Below, piece after piece: positions 1 to 11,352 of a DNA stretch of 64,000 nucleotides. Both the position numbers and the translations under genes were made by a program. The stretch spans positions 27,477,501 through 27,541,500 of the forward strand of contig CM060834.1 in NCBI GenBank assembly GCA_030762175.1, written 5' to 3'. The notes below the pieces were generated by a model. That model saw only the letters and a program-made list of their open reading frames with translations. It did no database searches and was not told the DNA's origin. Positions within the stretch are counted from its first letter, which is position 1. Each line of letters begins with the position of its first letter. This stretch comes from Metallyticus violacea. Its lineage: Eukaryota > Arthropoda > Insecta > Mantodea > Metallyticidae.

Positions 1-2189
1 ATTTTTTTCTGATTCTGTGCAGCTGTGCTTCTAACAAGACCACACTATAAACGGCGAAATGACAGTTTGTGTTAATGCTTGAAAAACTGTTGAGTGTGGA
101 CAGTAGCAAGAATAGTAAGACAATGAAGCTTCGGTCGTTACCTTACCATAGAGTGACTAATGATGTCTACCAGAATAAAGTATCGTATTTAATGGCTCGT
201 AAACATCCAATACTACAATAAAATTCGGTGAGCCAGAATTTGCTGCTTAATCTTGTACTTAATGTTACATTTTGAACGTTTCAAAACCGAATTTTATGTA
301 TAAATGCATTAATTTTAATTTTATTTCATTTTAGACACGTTATTTTTTGTACTAAGCTGTAAGTCAAATTTTGAGCCCGATTATGATAGAATGGCCGAGA
401 ATAGGAAAGCTTATATTAATTTTATATGTCCTTGTTTCTTGCAGGAACAAATAATTTTAAAGTCGTATGAGATCCCTGAGGAAATAGTAAAGATATAAAG
501 GGGTGACGACCCAGAAATGATGCAAGGTTTGTAGTATATCATAACTTTGAAGAGGTTTTTTTGTGCTTTGAAAACTGAGAAACGATAACGACTTATCATA
601 GCGTTCTTTACATAGCGGATTACGCCTGAGATTTGCAATTGGGAAATTCCGGGTTGGACCGTCAATTTTTTGTCACAAAATAAATTTCGATTGCACAGAG
701 AAATAAGAATTTTGTGTATTCGCCCTTAATATTCCACATTTTCCAATGTGTGCCGTTTTTGCACGCAATTTCTTTCTTTCTAATACCTTTTTCCATTCTG
801 TTTATCTGGCCATGTCAGGATAGTTCGGCAGCTAAAACTTGGTTCCTATTGGTTCCCTCCTTAATCAAAAGTTCTGTACCTGTTATGTGACCATTCTAAC
901 AAGTATAGGTAGGTACTTTTCGTTTGCTCTTCTCAATAAGAATCGTCTCTGAAACAGGAAGGGTATTATTGATTTCGCACCTTTAATCAAAATTGTTAGG
1001 CCTGGAGCCTTCTCGAAGGATAAGCTCTTTGATTCAGGTACCATATGCTTTAAAACTTTATTGCATTGATTGATTTGTCTATATCGGCGTAGAGCTGACC
1101 TTTATAATTCTTTTAATGAGTAGGAAGCTTGTATTTGAAAACCTACGTTGAAATTGGACACCATAAAAACCCTTTAACTTATTTCCCAAAGGGTAAATTT
1201 TATTAAATGCTTGTGCCCATATAATTTTGCATAAACCTTTTATATTTCAAGTTGCTGAATTGCACATTATAAATTTTGTAGTTTTCAAACCAAAACGTAT
1301 TCAATGTGCTGAGTGCATTATATTCATTTTTGTGCTACTTGTCTTTTATTTCTCCTCAGAACTAAAGTAACCTTCCTACATTATCATTAAGTTAGAAAGA
1401 GTAGCAAGGAAGCTCCCAAGATTGGCAGGGAAAAGGCAGTCTACGTGAGTTTATGCGAGAAGACAATTGCCCAATGTTTTAACACATACACCAAATAACG
1501 CCAACAAATATACAAAAGCTCTAATCGAAAAGCTCACCGAGCAACCATACTCACATGAAAGTTTTACTAGCTTTGTTCAAGCTGCAATTATCTTGTCTAT
1601 TTTCCAATACAGCAATATATTTGCATGGTTAAGCACTTTATCAGAATTGCGTAAAAATATATTTGCCTCCAATTTAAAAATATAAAAAAATGTAATAACC
1701 AAGCACATTACAGCCTACTTTTAAAAAACAAAAGTGTCAGCCTCAATTTTATAAAGATAGAACGTTAAAATCACAAGTTTGAATTAAAAGAAAAAAAAAA
1801 TAATACAATATAACTTGCGTATTCCCTTGATCACCGAGCCAAGCATGCGAAAAGAGTTAATATGACATTAAATGGCCGAAACGTCTAAACCCCTTACTCT
1901 AGTGCTCCATCTGATAGCAGCAAACAAGAGCCTGAAAGCCCATACATGAAATTACGTCACATTTATTCTCTAAAATTCCACGCGAGTCTCAACCAATAGG
2001 GAGAAGAGGACCTTAACAGAAGATTTCAACATGAAACAGATGGTAAAGGAAGGGATGTTAATATGTTTGACACAAACATACAATGGTACTGGTAATAATG
2101 GCATAATTGTGAATGAATTGCAAAGGAATTGCAAAATTTAAATTAATTCCCTTTCTCCGGCTTCAATCTGGGGATTTTCTTTCCAGTAT
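1..2189. other. AT-rich non-coding stretch
   Basis: I see no gene, RNA or clear repeat here. The open frames at 411-665 (minus) and 1467-1685 (plus) are short, AT-biased and match no family I recognise. Confidence 0.5.
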
Positions 2190-2366
2190 ACTTCCGCAGG
2201 ACAACAGATGGACTCCATGTGGAATCCCCGGATAGGAAAAAGGACACAATGCAGGCCCAGAAGAAGATGGACAGGTCTCTTCAAGGAACGTGCAGGTCCT
2301 GATTGGTCAAGAGCAGCAAGAGGACGAGAAAAATGCAAATCTCTCGAGAAGCAACTACTGCAGTGA
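2190..2366 (+). pseudogene. C-terminal end of a non-LTR retrotransposon (LINE) ORF2
   Basis: One frame ending at the TGA at 2364-2366 reads W-N-P-R-x-G-K-R, then C-R-P-R-R-R-W, then G-P-D-W-S-R-A-A-R-G and K-S-L-E-K-Q. This spacing (a GRP..RRW block, then G.(D/N)W.R.A, then a basic W/C-x-S/A-L-E segment) is the C-terminal tail after the reverse transcriptase in many RTE/Jockey-like LINE ORF2 proteins. Only about 50 residues are recognisable; no reverse-transcriptase motif or endonuclease lies upstream, so this is a 5'-truncated copy, as is usual for LINEs. The clade is an inference. The overlapping minus-strand open frame (2138-2443) is a shadow. Confidence 0.5.
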
Positions 2367-3780
2367 GAAATGGAGTAACCAAAGAACAAATCAGTCAGTG
2401 TCTTAAACAGCATACGAACAACTAGCGTGGAATAGCTTACCACGTTAGGAAAAAGCGAACTTTCCTTACTTGTTAGGAGGTCTTTACCTTAGAGAATACA
2501 ATAGTCTCTCTTTATCTTTATACTCCCAAGGCTAAAACTTATTTAGGCATTAACGGGATGGTGCCGAATTTTGATATTGGAATTACGGAGCGCATCACAC
2601 TTTTAAATTTTCAGATTCGCCCTTTCTCCTGAATTCTTCATAACATTCTAGTACCACCTGACAACTGGAAGAAAACACTTCAGATTCTCTAGTCGGCGTT
2701 TTACAGAGCGTATCATAAAAGTTACACCAGAAAGCTTGGGCATTTAAGTCAAATGTCGACTCTGGTACTCTGTAAGGTATAAATCTCTAGTTCTGGCATT
2801 CAGACAAACAGAACATAAAACTGGAGAACGGAGCAGGGTGAGGAGAAAAGTAAGGGAGGTGTTATGACTGATTCCGGGTTCGAGGTGGGTCAAATACCCC
2901 TGGCTTAACTTTCCCACCACTAGAGTGACATTGCGAACTGATAGCACGTCGTGTAACGAGAGGTCGCTGATTATTATGGCAGTCGTAAAAACGTAACGTC
3001 CTTTGCGATGAGGTATGCGATCGTAGAGCCCAGCTTATCAGTCGACCGCTGCAATTAAGGTGAGGTGAATACCCCTTATCTGTGTATGTTATACAAAATG
3101 TTTTAGAAAAACCATGCGTTCAATAATAAGCAATATATAACCAATTTTGGTGAACTTTTTAACAATGTGGTGACTATTTTGACGCCTTTTCGGGAGCTCT
3201 GCGAGTTTTTGTGATATATAGAGACAAAATTCCGTAAACAGAGAGCTAAAATTCTTTGACAACAGAAAGAACTTGCAAATTGGCAATGAAATAAATGTTA
3301 ACGATAGATTTATTATAATTAAATAGTACTGTGAAGGAATAATTAGTAAAGGAATAAGATTTATATTAAATGAAGTTGATTTTATTTATTTCGAGGCATT
3401 AAATGAGAGTTAAACCAATTCATACATGAAGGGAAAATTTCAGAATTTCCTAGGTAAAAGTAAATTTTAAAAATGTATAACATTAATTTTTATGTACTGT
3501 CTAAGAGCGATGGTCCATTTTGTGTTTCGTTGTGCGATCCGTCTTTCTGTGAGCAAGTGAACGTGTCAATAATCTGGTTAAGCACTGTATCAATTTCTCA
3601 ATTTTTTTTCTTGTCATGACCAATACTTTAAGAGGTAATATATGTGCATATTTTATTAGTATCAGCTCATTTTTAAATAATTCAAAACGAAACATTGTAT
3701 AACCGCTTTAAATCGCAAAAAATATAAAATAAACCCAGAAAAATATCGTATCCTGCATAAGAACTTTCTACAAAGCATGA

Positions 3781-3782
<2 letters not shown>
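2367..3782. other. Non-coding stretch, nothing recognised
   Basis: Mixed AT-rich DNA with a slightly GC-richer patch near 2900-3070. The three short minus-strand open frames match no family I recognise. Confidence 0.4.

Positions 3783-3816
<34 letters not shown>
3783..3816. repeat. (AAT)n microsatellite
   Basis: About 11 uninterrupted ATA/AAT trinucleotides. Confidence 0.95.
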
Positions 3817-3817
<1 letters not shown>

Positions 3818-3899
3818 TAAAATTAGCTGCGAATACCCCATAAAATGTTTTGTAGCATGGAAAATTTTTCATTGTATACGAAAGGATAGGAGTAATTGG

Positions 3900-4260
3900 T
3901 GACACACTTGTCAGTATTGCTCATCACTGGTGACACGTATCACAAGTCACCGGATACCAGTGGAGTAAAGGTCTGGCTGGGAACAAAGCAAATCTTACAC
4001 CTCTGAGGAGCAAATAAATAACAATCATATGGGGAGATGTGTGGACGGTATGGAGGATGCTGCAAGGGCTCCCACCTGAAGTGTGCCAGGTGTACTGTCT
4101 TGGAGGGTCGTGCAACTTCGTGGATAAGATATCCAGCCGTTTGTCATTGATTCGCTGTCCAAAGTACAGAGTAGTCAGAATTAATGGTGGCAAAATCGGC
4201 CAGAACTGTGCCTTGCTGATCGAAGAAGACCGTCAATGTAAGGAACTTCTTAGGCGGTGG
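3900..4260 (-). pseudogene. Mariner transposase fragment (second and third catalytic regions)
   Basis: On the minus strand a frame near 4140-4000 reads A-R-P-S-K-T-V-H, then W-E-P-L-Q-H-P-P-Y-R-P-H-I-S-P-Y-D-C-Y-L-F. Mariner transposases carry HDNARPH followed by W-E-x-x-x-H-P-P-Y-S-P-D-L-x-P-x-D-x-x-L-F, so this is the segment around the second and third acidic residues of the DD34D triad. The final Asp is kept (SPYD), but the SPDL motif has become RPHI and the residues before ARPS no longer read HDN. No inverted termini are visible, and both ends of the gene are missing or unreadable. It is an old decayed copy. The plus-strand open frame at 4039-4263 is its shadow. Confidence 0.65.
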
Positions 4261-5023
4261 TGAGTCACTTACTTTCATTGCATGCTGCACCAAAGGGTTT
4301 CCTGCTCTGACTTGTTAGTGACATTTTCGTTCCCCCGTTTGCTTTTCTGCTGATCTAGTATTAAAATGCAATTGCAACCATTAACAATGGCATGCTGCAC
4401 CATGTATGATCGGAACTGAATGTCAGCCGCGGCACGCAATGTGCAGACATAAGACATTAATGAACAAAACGTTGTGTCTTTTTCTTTTATTAATTGGTAT
4501 ATTGTCACTGAGATGCCATCTTCTTAACTGTGTCAAGTTATTATAAATAACTCTGTACTTGATCCAAAAGTTCTCTTGTCGCAGTTAATATTAGAACCGT
4601 TGTTTGAATCCACAACATATAATATTTAAAATAATTTATAGCCACTAAGAATGACTTGTAAACGTCCTAGCATATAGTTCGTTTATTTATTGACTTATTC
4701 TTTACAAATACAACTTTAGTAGAAATATTGAAGACGGCATATTTTGAAAAACGAAAAGTATGTTTGTCCATCAAAGTATTTTATGGTTGCTAATTAAACA
4801 ATAACTACTCTATTGTAATAGATTTTATCGATAAACAGTTTCTGTATATGAAAAAATTGGCATATACTCCTACAGTCTATATCTCTATAATTAAATTTTA
4901 AACAGTTGTATATCAAATAACATTTCAGTAGATTTTCAAACGAAATTCTCATTTATCTACCCCTAGCTATTAAAAAAAGAGAAAGTAAAGGTATTTTTCC
5001 TTGATGTAGCAACATAGTATTAC

Positions 5024-5025
<2 letters not shown>
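4261..5025. other. Non-coding stretch with a 13-bp direct repeat
   Basis: No gene. The sequence GCATGCTGCACCA occurs at 4280-4292 and again at 4390-4402. The rest is AT-rich. Confidence 0.4.

Positions 5026-5070
<45 letters not shown>
5026..5070. repeat. (AAT)n microsatellite
   Basis: About 15 AAT units followed by AACAATAATT. The poly-leucine frame read through it on the minus strand is an artefact of the repeat. Confidence 0.95.
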
Positions 5071-5072
<2 letters not shown>

Positions 5073-5338
5073 TAATTGTGGTTCAAACAAAATGTTAAGT
5101 AGGCACGAAATCAGAGCAGACAGCCCCGGAGTGTTTTTTTTAATCATAACTTACTTAATTATTATTTGATAATCATTTTTTGAAAACTATTTTCGAAAGA
5201 AACTTTATAAGAAATTTAGGAGGATTTGGTTTTACGTTAATAAAAATGTTAGTCGGTAATAAACTTTTTGATACTAATTATCTAATATCTTTTTTTCTGC
5301 TAAAATTAGTGTATTTTATGATCATTGTAATTATCTGC

Positions 5339-5340
<2 letters not shown>

Positions 5341-5384
<44 letters not shown>
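5341..5384. repeat. Poly-T tract
   Basis: A run of about 43 T residues, which may be the A-tail of a retroposed sequence read in reverse. No recognisable body adjoins it. Confidence 0.9.
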
Positions 5385-5385
<1 letters not shown>

Positions 5386-5569
5386 TGGAATTGTTCATAG
5401 CTCAAATCACTCACATATCAAGCAGATGTTCTACTGTTAAAATGTGTTGAATATGTTAGAAAGTCACACGTAGAATTGCTGGGACTTACGGTTCAAAACG
5501 ATTTAAATTAAACACGGAAACCAATTATACCATTTTGATAGTCTTAGATGTTGTTGTTATTTATTTGTT

Positions 5570-5834
5570 ATTTTTTTGAATGGTGTTTAACGCCCATTTT
5601 TACTACTGAGGCAACACAGGCGGTGGACACTGATGATACATGAGATGAATGATATATTGGGAAAGGATTTTTTATGGAAGGAAACGTTCCAGACCTAAGT
5701 TTAGGGTACCTCTCCGGCATTTGCCATTTATGAGGACTGAGGAAAACCCGGAAAAAATATCAGTCATGGAGGACGTCCTGACCAGATTTGAACCTAGAAC
5801 TTCCTTAACGACCTCGGGCACCCGTGGTGGTGTC
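5570..5834 (-). mobile_element. SINE-1 copy (tRNA-derived)
   Basis: Reverse-strand copy of the SINE best seen at 6467-6741. From left to right it has the tail (GTGTTTAACGCCC), the ACAGGCGGTGGACACTGATG block, the GGGTACCTC..CCGGCATTTGCC block, a decayed B box (TTTGAACCTAGA) and the CCACGGGTG-type head reading CACCCGTGGTGG. The A/B-box region is mutated. No clean target duplication was found. Confidence 0.85.
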
Positions 5835-6456
5835 TTAGTTGTGTAATGTATTTTTATCTTGTCATCCTGTGGACTGGTAACTAGGCAAACGTGCATTTTA
5901 TATTCGATGGGAAATGCAGGTGCTGTCAAGTGACCCGCCGCATTCACCAGACCGTCCTACAAGAAAGCTTATCTATTGTGTACACATTGCTCCAGAATTA
6001 CTTCATTTTTTTTTATGTAAGAATATCTACAGAGAGTAAAATATCATTCACTGCCTTGTGTTTGTCATTTCACATTAATGCAAGTTATTCGCATATGCTT
6101 ATTATGTTCATTAAAGCAGATTCTTGTAGTAATTTTTTGTTTATTTGAAATTAAATAATTAAGATATTTACTTTAAGAAAATATCAAAGAATAAACTTCT
6201 CTCTTCCGTGTCAGAAAACAAAACAAAAAAGACACTGGCCGTATTTGAACTCACCGCTAAAGCCTAACGCTCGCACAGTGCACATGAGTCAGAACACCCG
6301 AGAGCCACACAGTCAATTCGGCCGAAATCTATATGACGCAGGAGGCAATGTTTATGGCAAAGTCCGTAAAACGCAGCGGTTGTGTAATTTCAAAATCCAC
6401 AGGATGAGATAATTCACTCGGCATAAGCGAAGGACAAAAAGTATAGGAACTTTACT
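5835..6456. other. Non-coding stretch
   Basis: Nothing recognised between the two SINE-1 copies. Confidence 0.4.
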
Positions 6457-6751
6457 CCCATCAAAACCGCCACGGGTGGCCGAGGTCGTTAAGGCATGGA
6501 CTCATGAGCGGGAGGTCTGGGGTTCGAATCCCGCCAGGACCGTCCTCCCTGACTGAGGTTTTTTTCCAGGTTTTCCTCAGTCCTCATTGCTGGCAAATGC
6601 CGGGGAGGTACCCTAAACTTAGGCCTGGAACGGTTCCTTCCTTAAAAAAAATCCTTTCCCAATATATCATTTCATCTCATGTATCATCAGTGTCCACCGC
6701 CTGTGGTGCCTCAGTAGTAAAAATGGGCGTTAAACATTACCCCCATCAAAA
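6457..6751 (+). mobile_element. SINE-1 full-length copy with target-site duplication
   Basis: The body is 6467-6741 (275 bp), bounded by the direct repeat CCCATCAAAA at 6457-6466 and 6742-6751. The head resembles a tRNA of the Leu/Ser type: A-box-like GTGGCCGAGGTCGTTAAGG near 6476-6494, and B-box GGTTCGAATCCC near 6521-6532. A tRNA-unrelated body follows: CCTCCCTGACTGAGG, CTCAGTCCTCAT, CAAATGCCGGGGAGGTACC, an internal A-run (6646-6652), TCTCATGTATCATCAGTG and the tail GGCGTTAAACATTACC. SINEs are transcribed by RNA polymerase III from such internal boxes and are copied by a partner LINE in trans. This is the reference copy of the family here. The open frame at 6504-6770 is an accident of the SINE. 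Confidence 0.93.
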
Positions 6752-6761
6752 TATCTGTACT

Positions 6762-6870
6762 GTAGCTTAATTCGTTTGCGCTTTCTACGTGGTGGGTCCG
6801 AGTTCGGTTCCTGGTTGGTTTGGTTTCCTGGTTTTCAGTTCTTTGGTTTCCTGGTTTTCAGTTCTTTAGA
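6762..6870 (+). mobile_element. Possible second tRNA-derived SINE head, with a short tandem duplication
   Basis: Just downstream of the SINE-1 target repeat, GTAGCTTAATTCGTTTGCGC resembles a tRNA D-arm/A box, and GGGTCCGAGTTCGGTTCCTGG at 6794-6814 resembles a T-arm/B box, about 30 bp apart as in a tRNA. A 23-bp unit (starting TGGTTTCCTGGTTTTCAGTT) is then duplicated in tandem at about 6821-6866. There is no second copy in the window to confirm that it is a SINE. Confidence 0.4.
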
Positions 6871-7732
6871 TGAATGTCTGGAAAACTTAGGCCACAAGGT
6901 CCCCTGAAACTATTCAGCCAACTTATCACCTATCACCCTTCATCTTCGTAGATCTTCAAGGTTGCGGTGCCATTATAATACTTTTCCAACAGCTTCTGAA
7001 TCTATGCGGCTATTGACCCGTAACTGTATGCTATTTCTGTTTAGCCCAGTCGTGACCCGTTATAAGGGTGTGTTCAGCACGTAAGGAAACATCGTATTAA
7101 TATTACATGAAAATTAAGGTATTATATTCTAGTAAATAAGTAATGTCAAGAGAACGAGTGAAAGTCGAAATATCGACTTCTCTCTACTGCAAGTATAGAG
7201 CTAGGCTTCCGTGCTGCGCGGCTCATGTGGGAGAAGGGCGCTCAAACACGACAGAGCTGGAAATCCACGCAGAAGCCACGCGTTAGTGCATTTTTAATGC
7301 GTTTTCCTTTCGCCCTACTCACGCAAGGCGCCTGACGTAGGACTCGTGTTATCTAAGGGCTTAAAACAGAGAGCTTTGTTACCGCTAGTTCAGCCTAGCA
7401 TTGCGCTTCTAATTCATGTCGCTGTTTTCGACAAGGTAAACGGCTTAAATTCCAGCAATAACCGCCTAACTTAATCTTTATATAAACAGCTAATGAAAAC
7501 ACCACGCGAAGCTTAAATAATAATGCAAAAATGGTGTTATAATTGGAGAAAAAACATTCATAAGACATGAAATATCTCTGATCTCTCAATGTACACCTTC
7601 CACCAAAAAGGAATAAAAATTCCAGCTTTATTTTACTTAATATACAATTTATAAAACAAAATTTCACTGAAATAACCATATTTTTGTAATGTATATAATA
7701 AATATAATCATTATATATAATAAAAGTCACAC
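6871..7732. other. Non-coding stretch with a GC-richer patch
   Basis: A GC-richer patch at about 7190-7350 contains CTGCGCGGCTCATGTGG. A short palindrome (AGTCGA-AATA-TCGACT) sits at about 7165-7180. No gene is supported; the minus open frame at 7395-7730 is AT-rich and unrecognised. Confidence 0.35.
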
Positions 7733-8880
7733 ACTAAGCGAATTCCTCAACAAGTACATTAACTTAAAAAAGAATATAAAATCCAAATTATGGCCTTATT
7801 AATTAATGAAATAAGTTATAGCATAACTATGTGTTAATTAGTATGACAAACTCTAAAACTAACCATAAAAGGAAAACTGAACTATAATATGTTACTTATC
7901 TATGTTTGTATATTTTTATTTTCATCAGATTCACTTTAAATAAATGTCTAGTGAAATTACTCCAATTTTGAAAATTAAGGGTAACATAATTACATTTCTT
8001 GCAATTTGTAAGTATTACAAAAGATAAACTACAGTTTAGAATTATTATTGTTATTAAGATTAAAACACAAAAATTAATGGTATACTATTTATTAAATTAA
8101 ATATAATACCACTGGTAGATAAAGCTATACCGTGCGGGTATTTTTAAGCATTTTTAAATGTAACCATGTTTATGAACTGAGCCCTTGATATCTGTACATT
8201 CACTAAAATAGAGAAATAACAGAAATTTTCGAGCTACATGGTGCATTTAAGATGTACATATGTTTCGATAAAACATAAACATGTTACTATTTAAAAACCA
8301 TTTCAATGTACTAAGCCAATATATTACAATCAACAATAAACAGTCGAAAGTTTCGTTGATTTTCATTAGCTTTGAAATTAAATTTAAATGTTACCGTATT
8401 AAAAACATAACACAAACATTTGTTATTATTTGTTATGTTATTACATAACACTCTTACATACAGATTTAATTCTCAAATATATATTAGATTAATATTTCAC
8501 ATTTGCTATCAATGTAGTAAAAATTAAACACAAGAGCGCTTTTTAAATTTCGTTTCGAAGTATATCCCTACTCCTATAGGTCCGATTTTCCTAATTTTCA
8601 GAAACTATTTTTCTTGTTTTATTTAAACGATATATACCGAATTTTGTTGTGAAGAAACAAATATTGGTGCTACTAGAGCGATTTTTAAATTTTGGGTTTC
8701 AGGTAAACCACCCCTAATTATTTCATTTCACTTATTTTCAGAAACTATTATTCCTATTTTATTCCAATCCTAGTTTCGATGAAAAAAAAATTACGGCCAC
8801 TCGAGTTCATTTTTAGTTAACTCCCTCCCCTATTGGTCCAGTTTTGCTGGTAACGAACTCGAATTTATAGTTATATGCCA
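7733..8880 (-). mobile_element. 1.2-kb repeat, copy A (with array of about 140-bp units)
   Basis: Reverse-oriented copy of the element also found at 32.6-33.8 kb and 34.5-35.7 kb. Landmarks shared with copies B and C are the edge CTAAGCGAATTCCTC at 7734-7748, the block AAATGTAACCATGTTTATGA at 8157-8176, a track around GTACTAAGCCAATATATTAC, and AGATTAATATTTCACATTTG near 8486-8505. The right part (about 8530-8880) holds degenerate repeats carrying TTTTCAGAAACTATT and a CTAGAGCG-type motif. No coding capacity was found. The class is unknown; see findings. Confidence 0.75.
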
Positions 8881-8898
8881 AGTTTCGTTATTTCGTTA

Positions 8899-8900
<2 letters not shown>

Positions 8901-8932
<32 letters not shown>

Positions 8933-8934
8933 GT
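8901..8934. repeat. (GT)n microsatellite
   Basis: About 17 GT units with one GC interruption, at the outer end of repeat copy A. Confidence 0.95.
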
Positions 8935-9628
8935 TCATTGTCATTTTCGGGGCCTAGAAGGTAAGGATTTATGAAGATTTGAAGAAATTTCTCAAAAAGC
9001 CTTTCTTTTCGGAATTCGCTAAAAGGCAACATTGGAAAAGGGGTGAACGAGAAAAATAAGTAAGGTAAATATATTAATAATTGAAAACAAAATTAAAAAC
9101 AATAATAATATAGTAGAAAGCTGAATATTAGCACCTAAAATTTCAACCCGATGGTGTACGCGCCTTATGCAAAAATATACCTGCTCTCTCTCTGTTACTC
9201 AGGTGACTTTCAGGGACATAAATCGATAACGCATCAATAAGTATTAAATAAAATACTTCACCAAAACCCTTACAGTGAGACAGGGCATATTGGGCAACCA
9301 GCCAGGGAGACTTCGTATGAATTAATGTAGCCAATTAATGTTACCGTAAATTTTATGCATTCAAAATAACCACAAATGAGCAATTTAAAAGTATAAATGA
9401 TCAATAACATCCAGTTCCGAAACGTGTTTAATAGAAGAGAAAAATCCATTTGAACCTTTCTCACTTTTAGAGAGTAGCTCTGGAGAATCTTGAAAAATAA
9501 TGGAAACTACTCACGTTAGAGCATAGAAAATAGGAATTTATTTTACTGCATAGAAACAACATTTGAAGGTCATGCTGTACCTGAATTTGAAAAATTGGAA
9601 ATTGTAATGCAATATAAAAGAATTAGTC
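8935..9628. other. Non-coding stretch
   Basis: Nothing recognised. Two short minus-strand open frames at 9143-9464 are unsupported. Confidence 0.4.

Positions 9629-9696
<68 letters not shown>
9629..9696. repeat. (TTA)n microsatellite
   Basis: About 22 uninterrupted TTA units. Confidence 0.95.
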
Positions 9697-9697
<1 letters not shown>

Positions 9698-10692
9698 AAG
9701 TTTATGGCTGATAGAAGTAAAAGAGGAAGCCATGTGGAATATCTGCAAAATGTCAATAAATCTGAACTATTTGGTGTAATTCTGTCTAAAACTTCTTTCA
9801 TTGTCAACTATTATTTTTGAATATTGTGAAATCTCTGTATTTAAAATAAATAAATGTTTCAAGGTTATAGCAAAATATTAAAATGTTTATCTGTTTTTTG
9901 TTCTGATCAAAAGTAAGCCTTGTTTGCTAATGAAATATTTGAGATTTTTTTTATGCATTTTAAGATCAGGAGATTAGAGACGAATAGGCACAAATCATTG
10001 CCTTTTCTACAGCTGTCGACAAAGATGTGCTCCTGTTTGTATTAATTAGTGGAACACAAATATGTCAGATCTAAACTCCAAGAGAGAGAATGATGAATGG
10101 GCGAGAAAGACATACGTAACGGAGACGTCACAGTGACGCAATAACTGTGGCTCTTTCCTCATAATAACAGTTCTTGGGGGAGCAGGAGATTCCTTGCAAA
10201 CAATCAACTCGAGTGATTGATGGTACAAATTCACTAGAAACGCTCCACACAAGAAGGGAGGGGAGGGGAGTTGGTGGTGAGAATAATGCAGGGGAGCATC
10301 CCAAAGGAGAAAACGAAATTTATTCATCCTATCAATTTCGTCCCCTCCCACTATATGTGCATTTTCTGCGCCTTACAAGGGAACCTCTCAGCTAAATGTC
10401 GGGTTCAGGGGGAACCCAGTGTGCTCCGTAGATGCTTTACGAGATTTAAAGTCTTTACCTGTGTTCAGAGATCATCTGAGCTCATATGTCTTGCTAGAAA
10501 CGTGATGAATTTATATCAGTTCAGACATAGGAACCTGGTGGTTATTCGCGAAACATGGGCAACCTTCACAGAAAAAAAAAAGATTTATAATAAGTGCCTT
10601 TGAAAGAAGAATTAAATTAATACTGGTAGTTATTTTGGATTTGTTCCCGCACCGCAGTATTTGTCTTTGTATTTTTATAACTCAATTTGTGG
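9697..10692. other. Non-coding stretch with overlapping short open frames
   Basis: Open frames overlap on both strands at 10046-10603 (up to 110 codons). None has a recognisable motif, and the opposing frames point to slightly higher GC rather than coding. Confidence 0.35.
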
Positions 10693-11352
10693 CTAAGGGA
10701 CACTGGGGAGTGATTTTTGTGACTTTTTTTTGCTGCCCTTGAACCTTTGGGCGTGTAAATATTTGCATGACCCCCCTTTGAGCTGTATAGCCAATTAAAG
10801 GAGCTCTGCGTGGCCTTCTAAATCACACTGTTTCCTAGCACATTTTACAGCATATTTCTCAAAACTTAATTTTAACACATTCAAATATCCCAGTCACAGT
10901 TTTTGTTTAAATTCAATTACAATTTACCAGAATGTGCAGCAGCCTATATTGTAACATTCTATAGGACAAAAAAACAAAACGTTAACACAATTAATATTTG
11001 ATTAAATATTTTCTATGAAAAAATTATTAACTTCAAAATTTTAAAATTTATCACAGTTCACCCATAAAATTTATTTAAAATATCTTTCTACACAATTTTC
11101 TATGTGGTTTAAAGCTCCAATTGCAAAAATGGCAACAAGTTTTCTGATCTCATGAGCCGCGAGGAACATTTTGATTATGCGTTTTATTTATGTAATAAAA
11201 TTTATGGAAAAACATTTAGCTCGCAAAGTATTTATCCAATTTTAATAAATTTGATGTACATATTAACTCAATAGCAATGCAATCACAACAAAGTTTCGAA
11301 AAATGCATACAAAGAGATTGACTTTTGAAAATTCACTCGCAGTGTCCCTTAA
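10693..11352. mobile_element. MITE with GGGACACTG inverted termini and TTAA-like flanks
   Basis: The left terminus from 10697 reads GGGACACTGGGGAGTGATTT. The reverse complement of the right terminus, ending at 11348, reads GGGACACTGCGAGTGAATTT. The two ends match at about 18 of the first 20 positions. The flanks are CTAA at 10693-10696 and TTAA at 11349-11352, consistent with a TTAA target duplication with one substitution. The 652-bp interior is AT-rich with no open frame. This is the form of a non-autonomous DNA transposon. TTAA targets are typical of piggyBac and some Sola elements, but the GGG start is not the usual piggyBac CCC start, so the superfamily is left open. It is the only copy in the window. 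Confidence 0.8.

Noticed and set aside
4953..5147. Poly-Leu open frame
   Set aside because: It comes from the (AAT)n array at 5026-5070.
5180..5440. Open frame with a poly-Phe stretch
   Set aside because: It is held open by the poly-T tract at 5341-5384.
6504..6770. Open frames inside SINE copies (also at 43402-43641, 48344-48580, 57673-57954 and 62388-62651) as genes
   Set aside because: They lie largely within the SINE copies, which are RNA polymerase III retroposons and do not code for protein.
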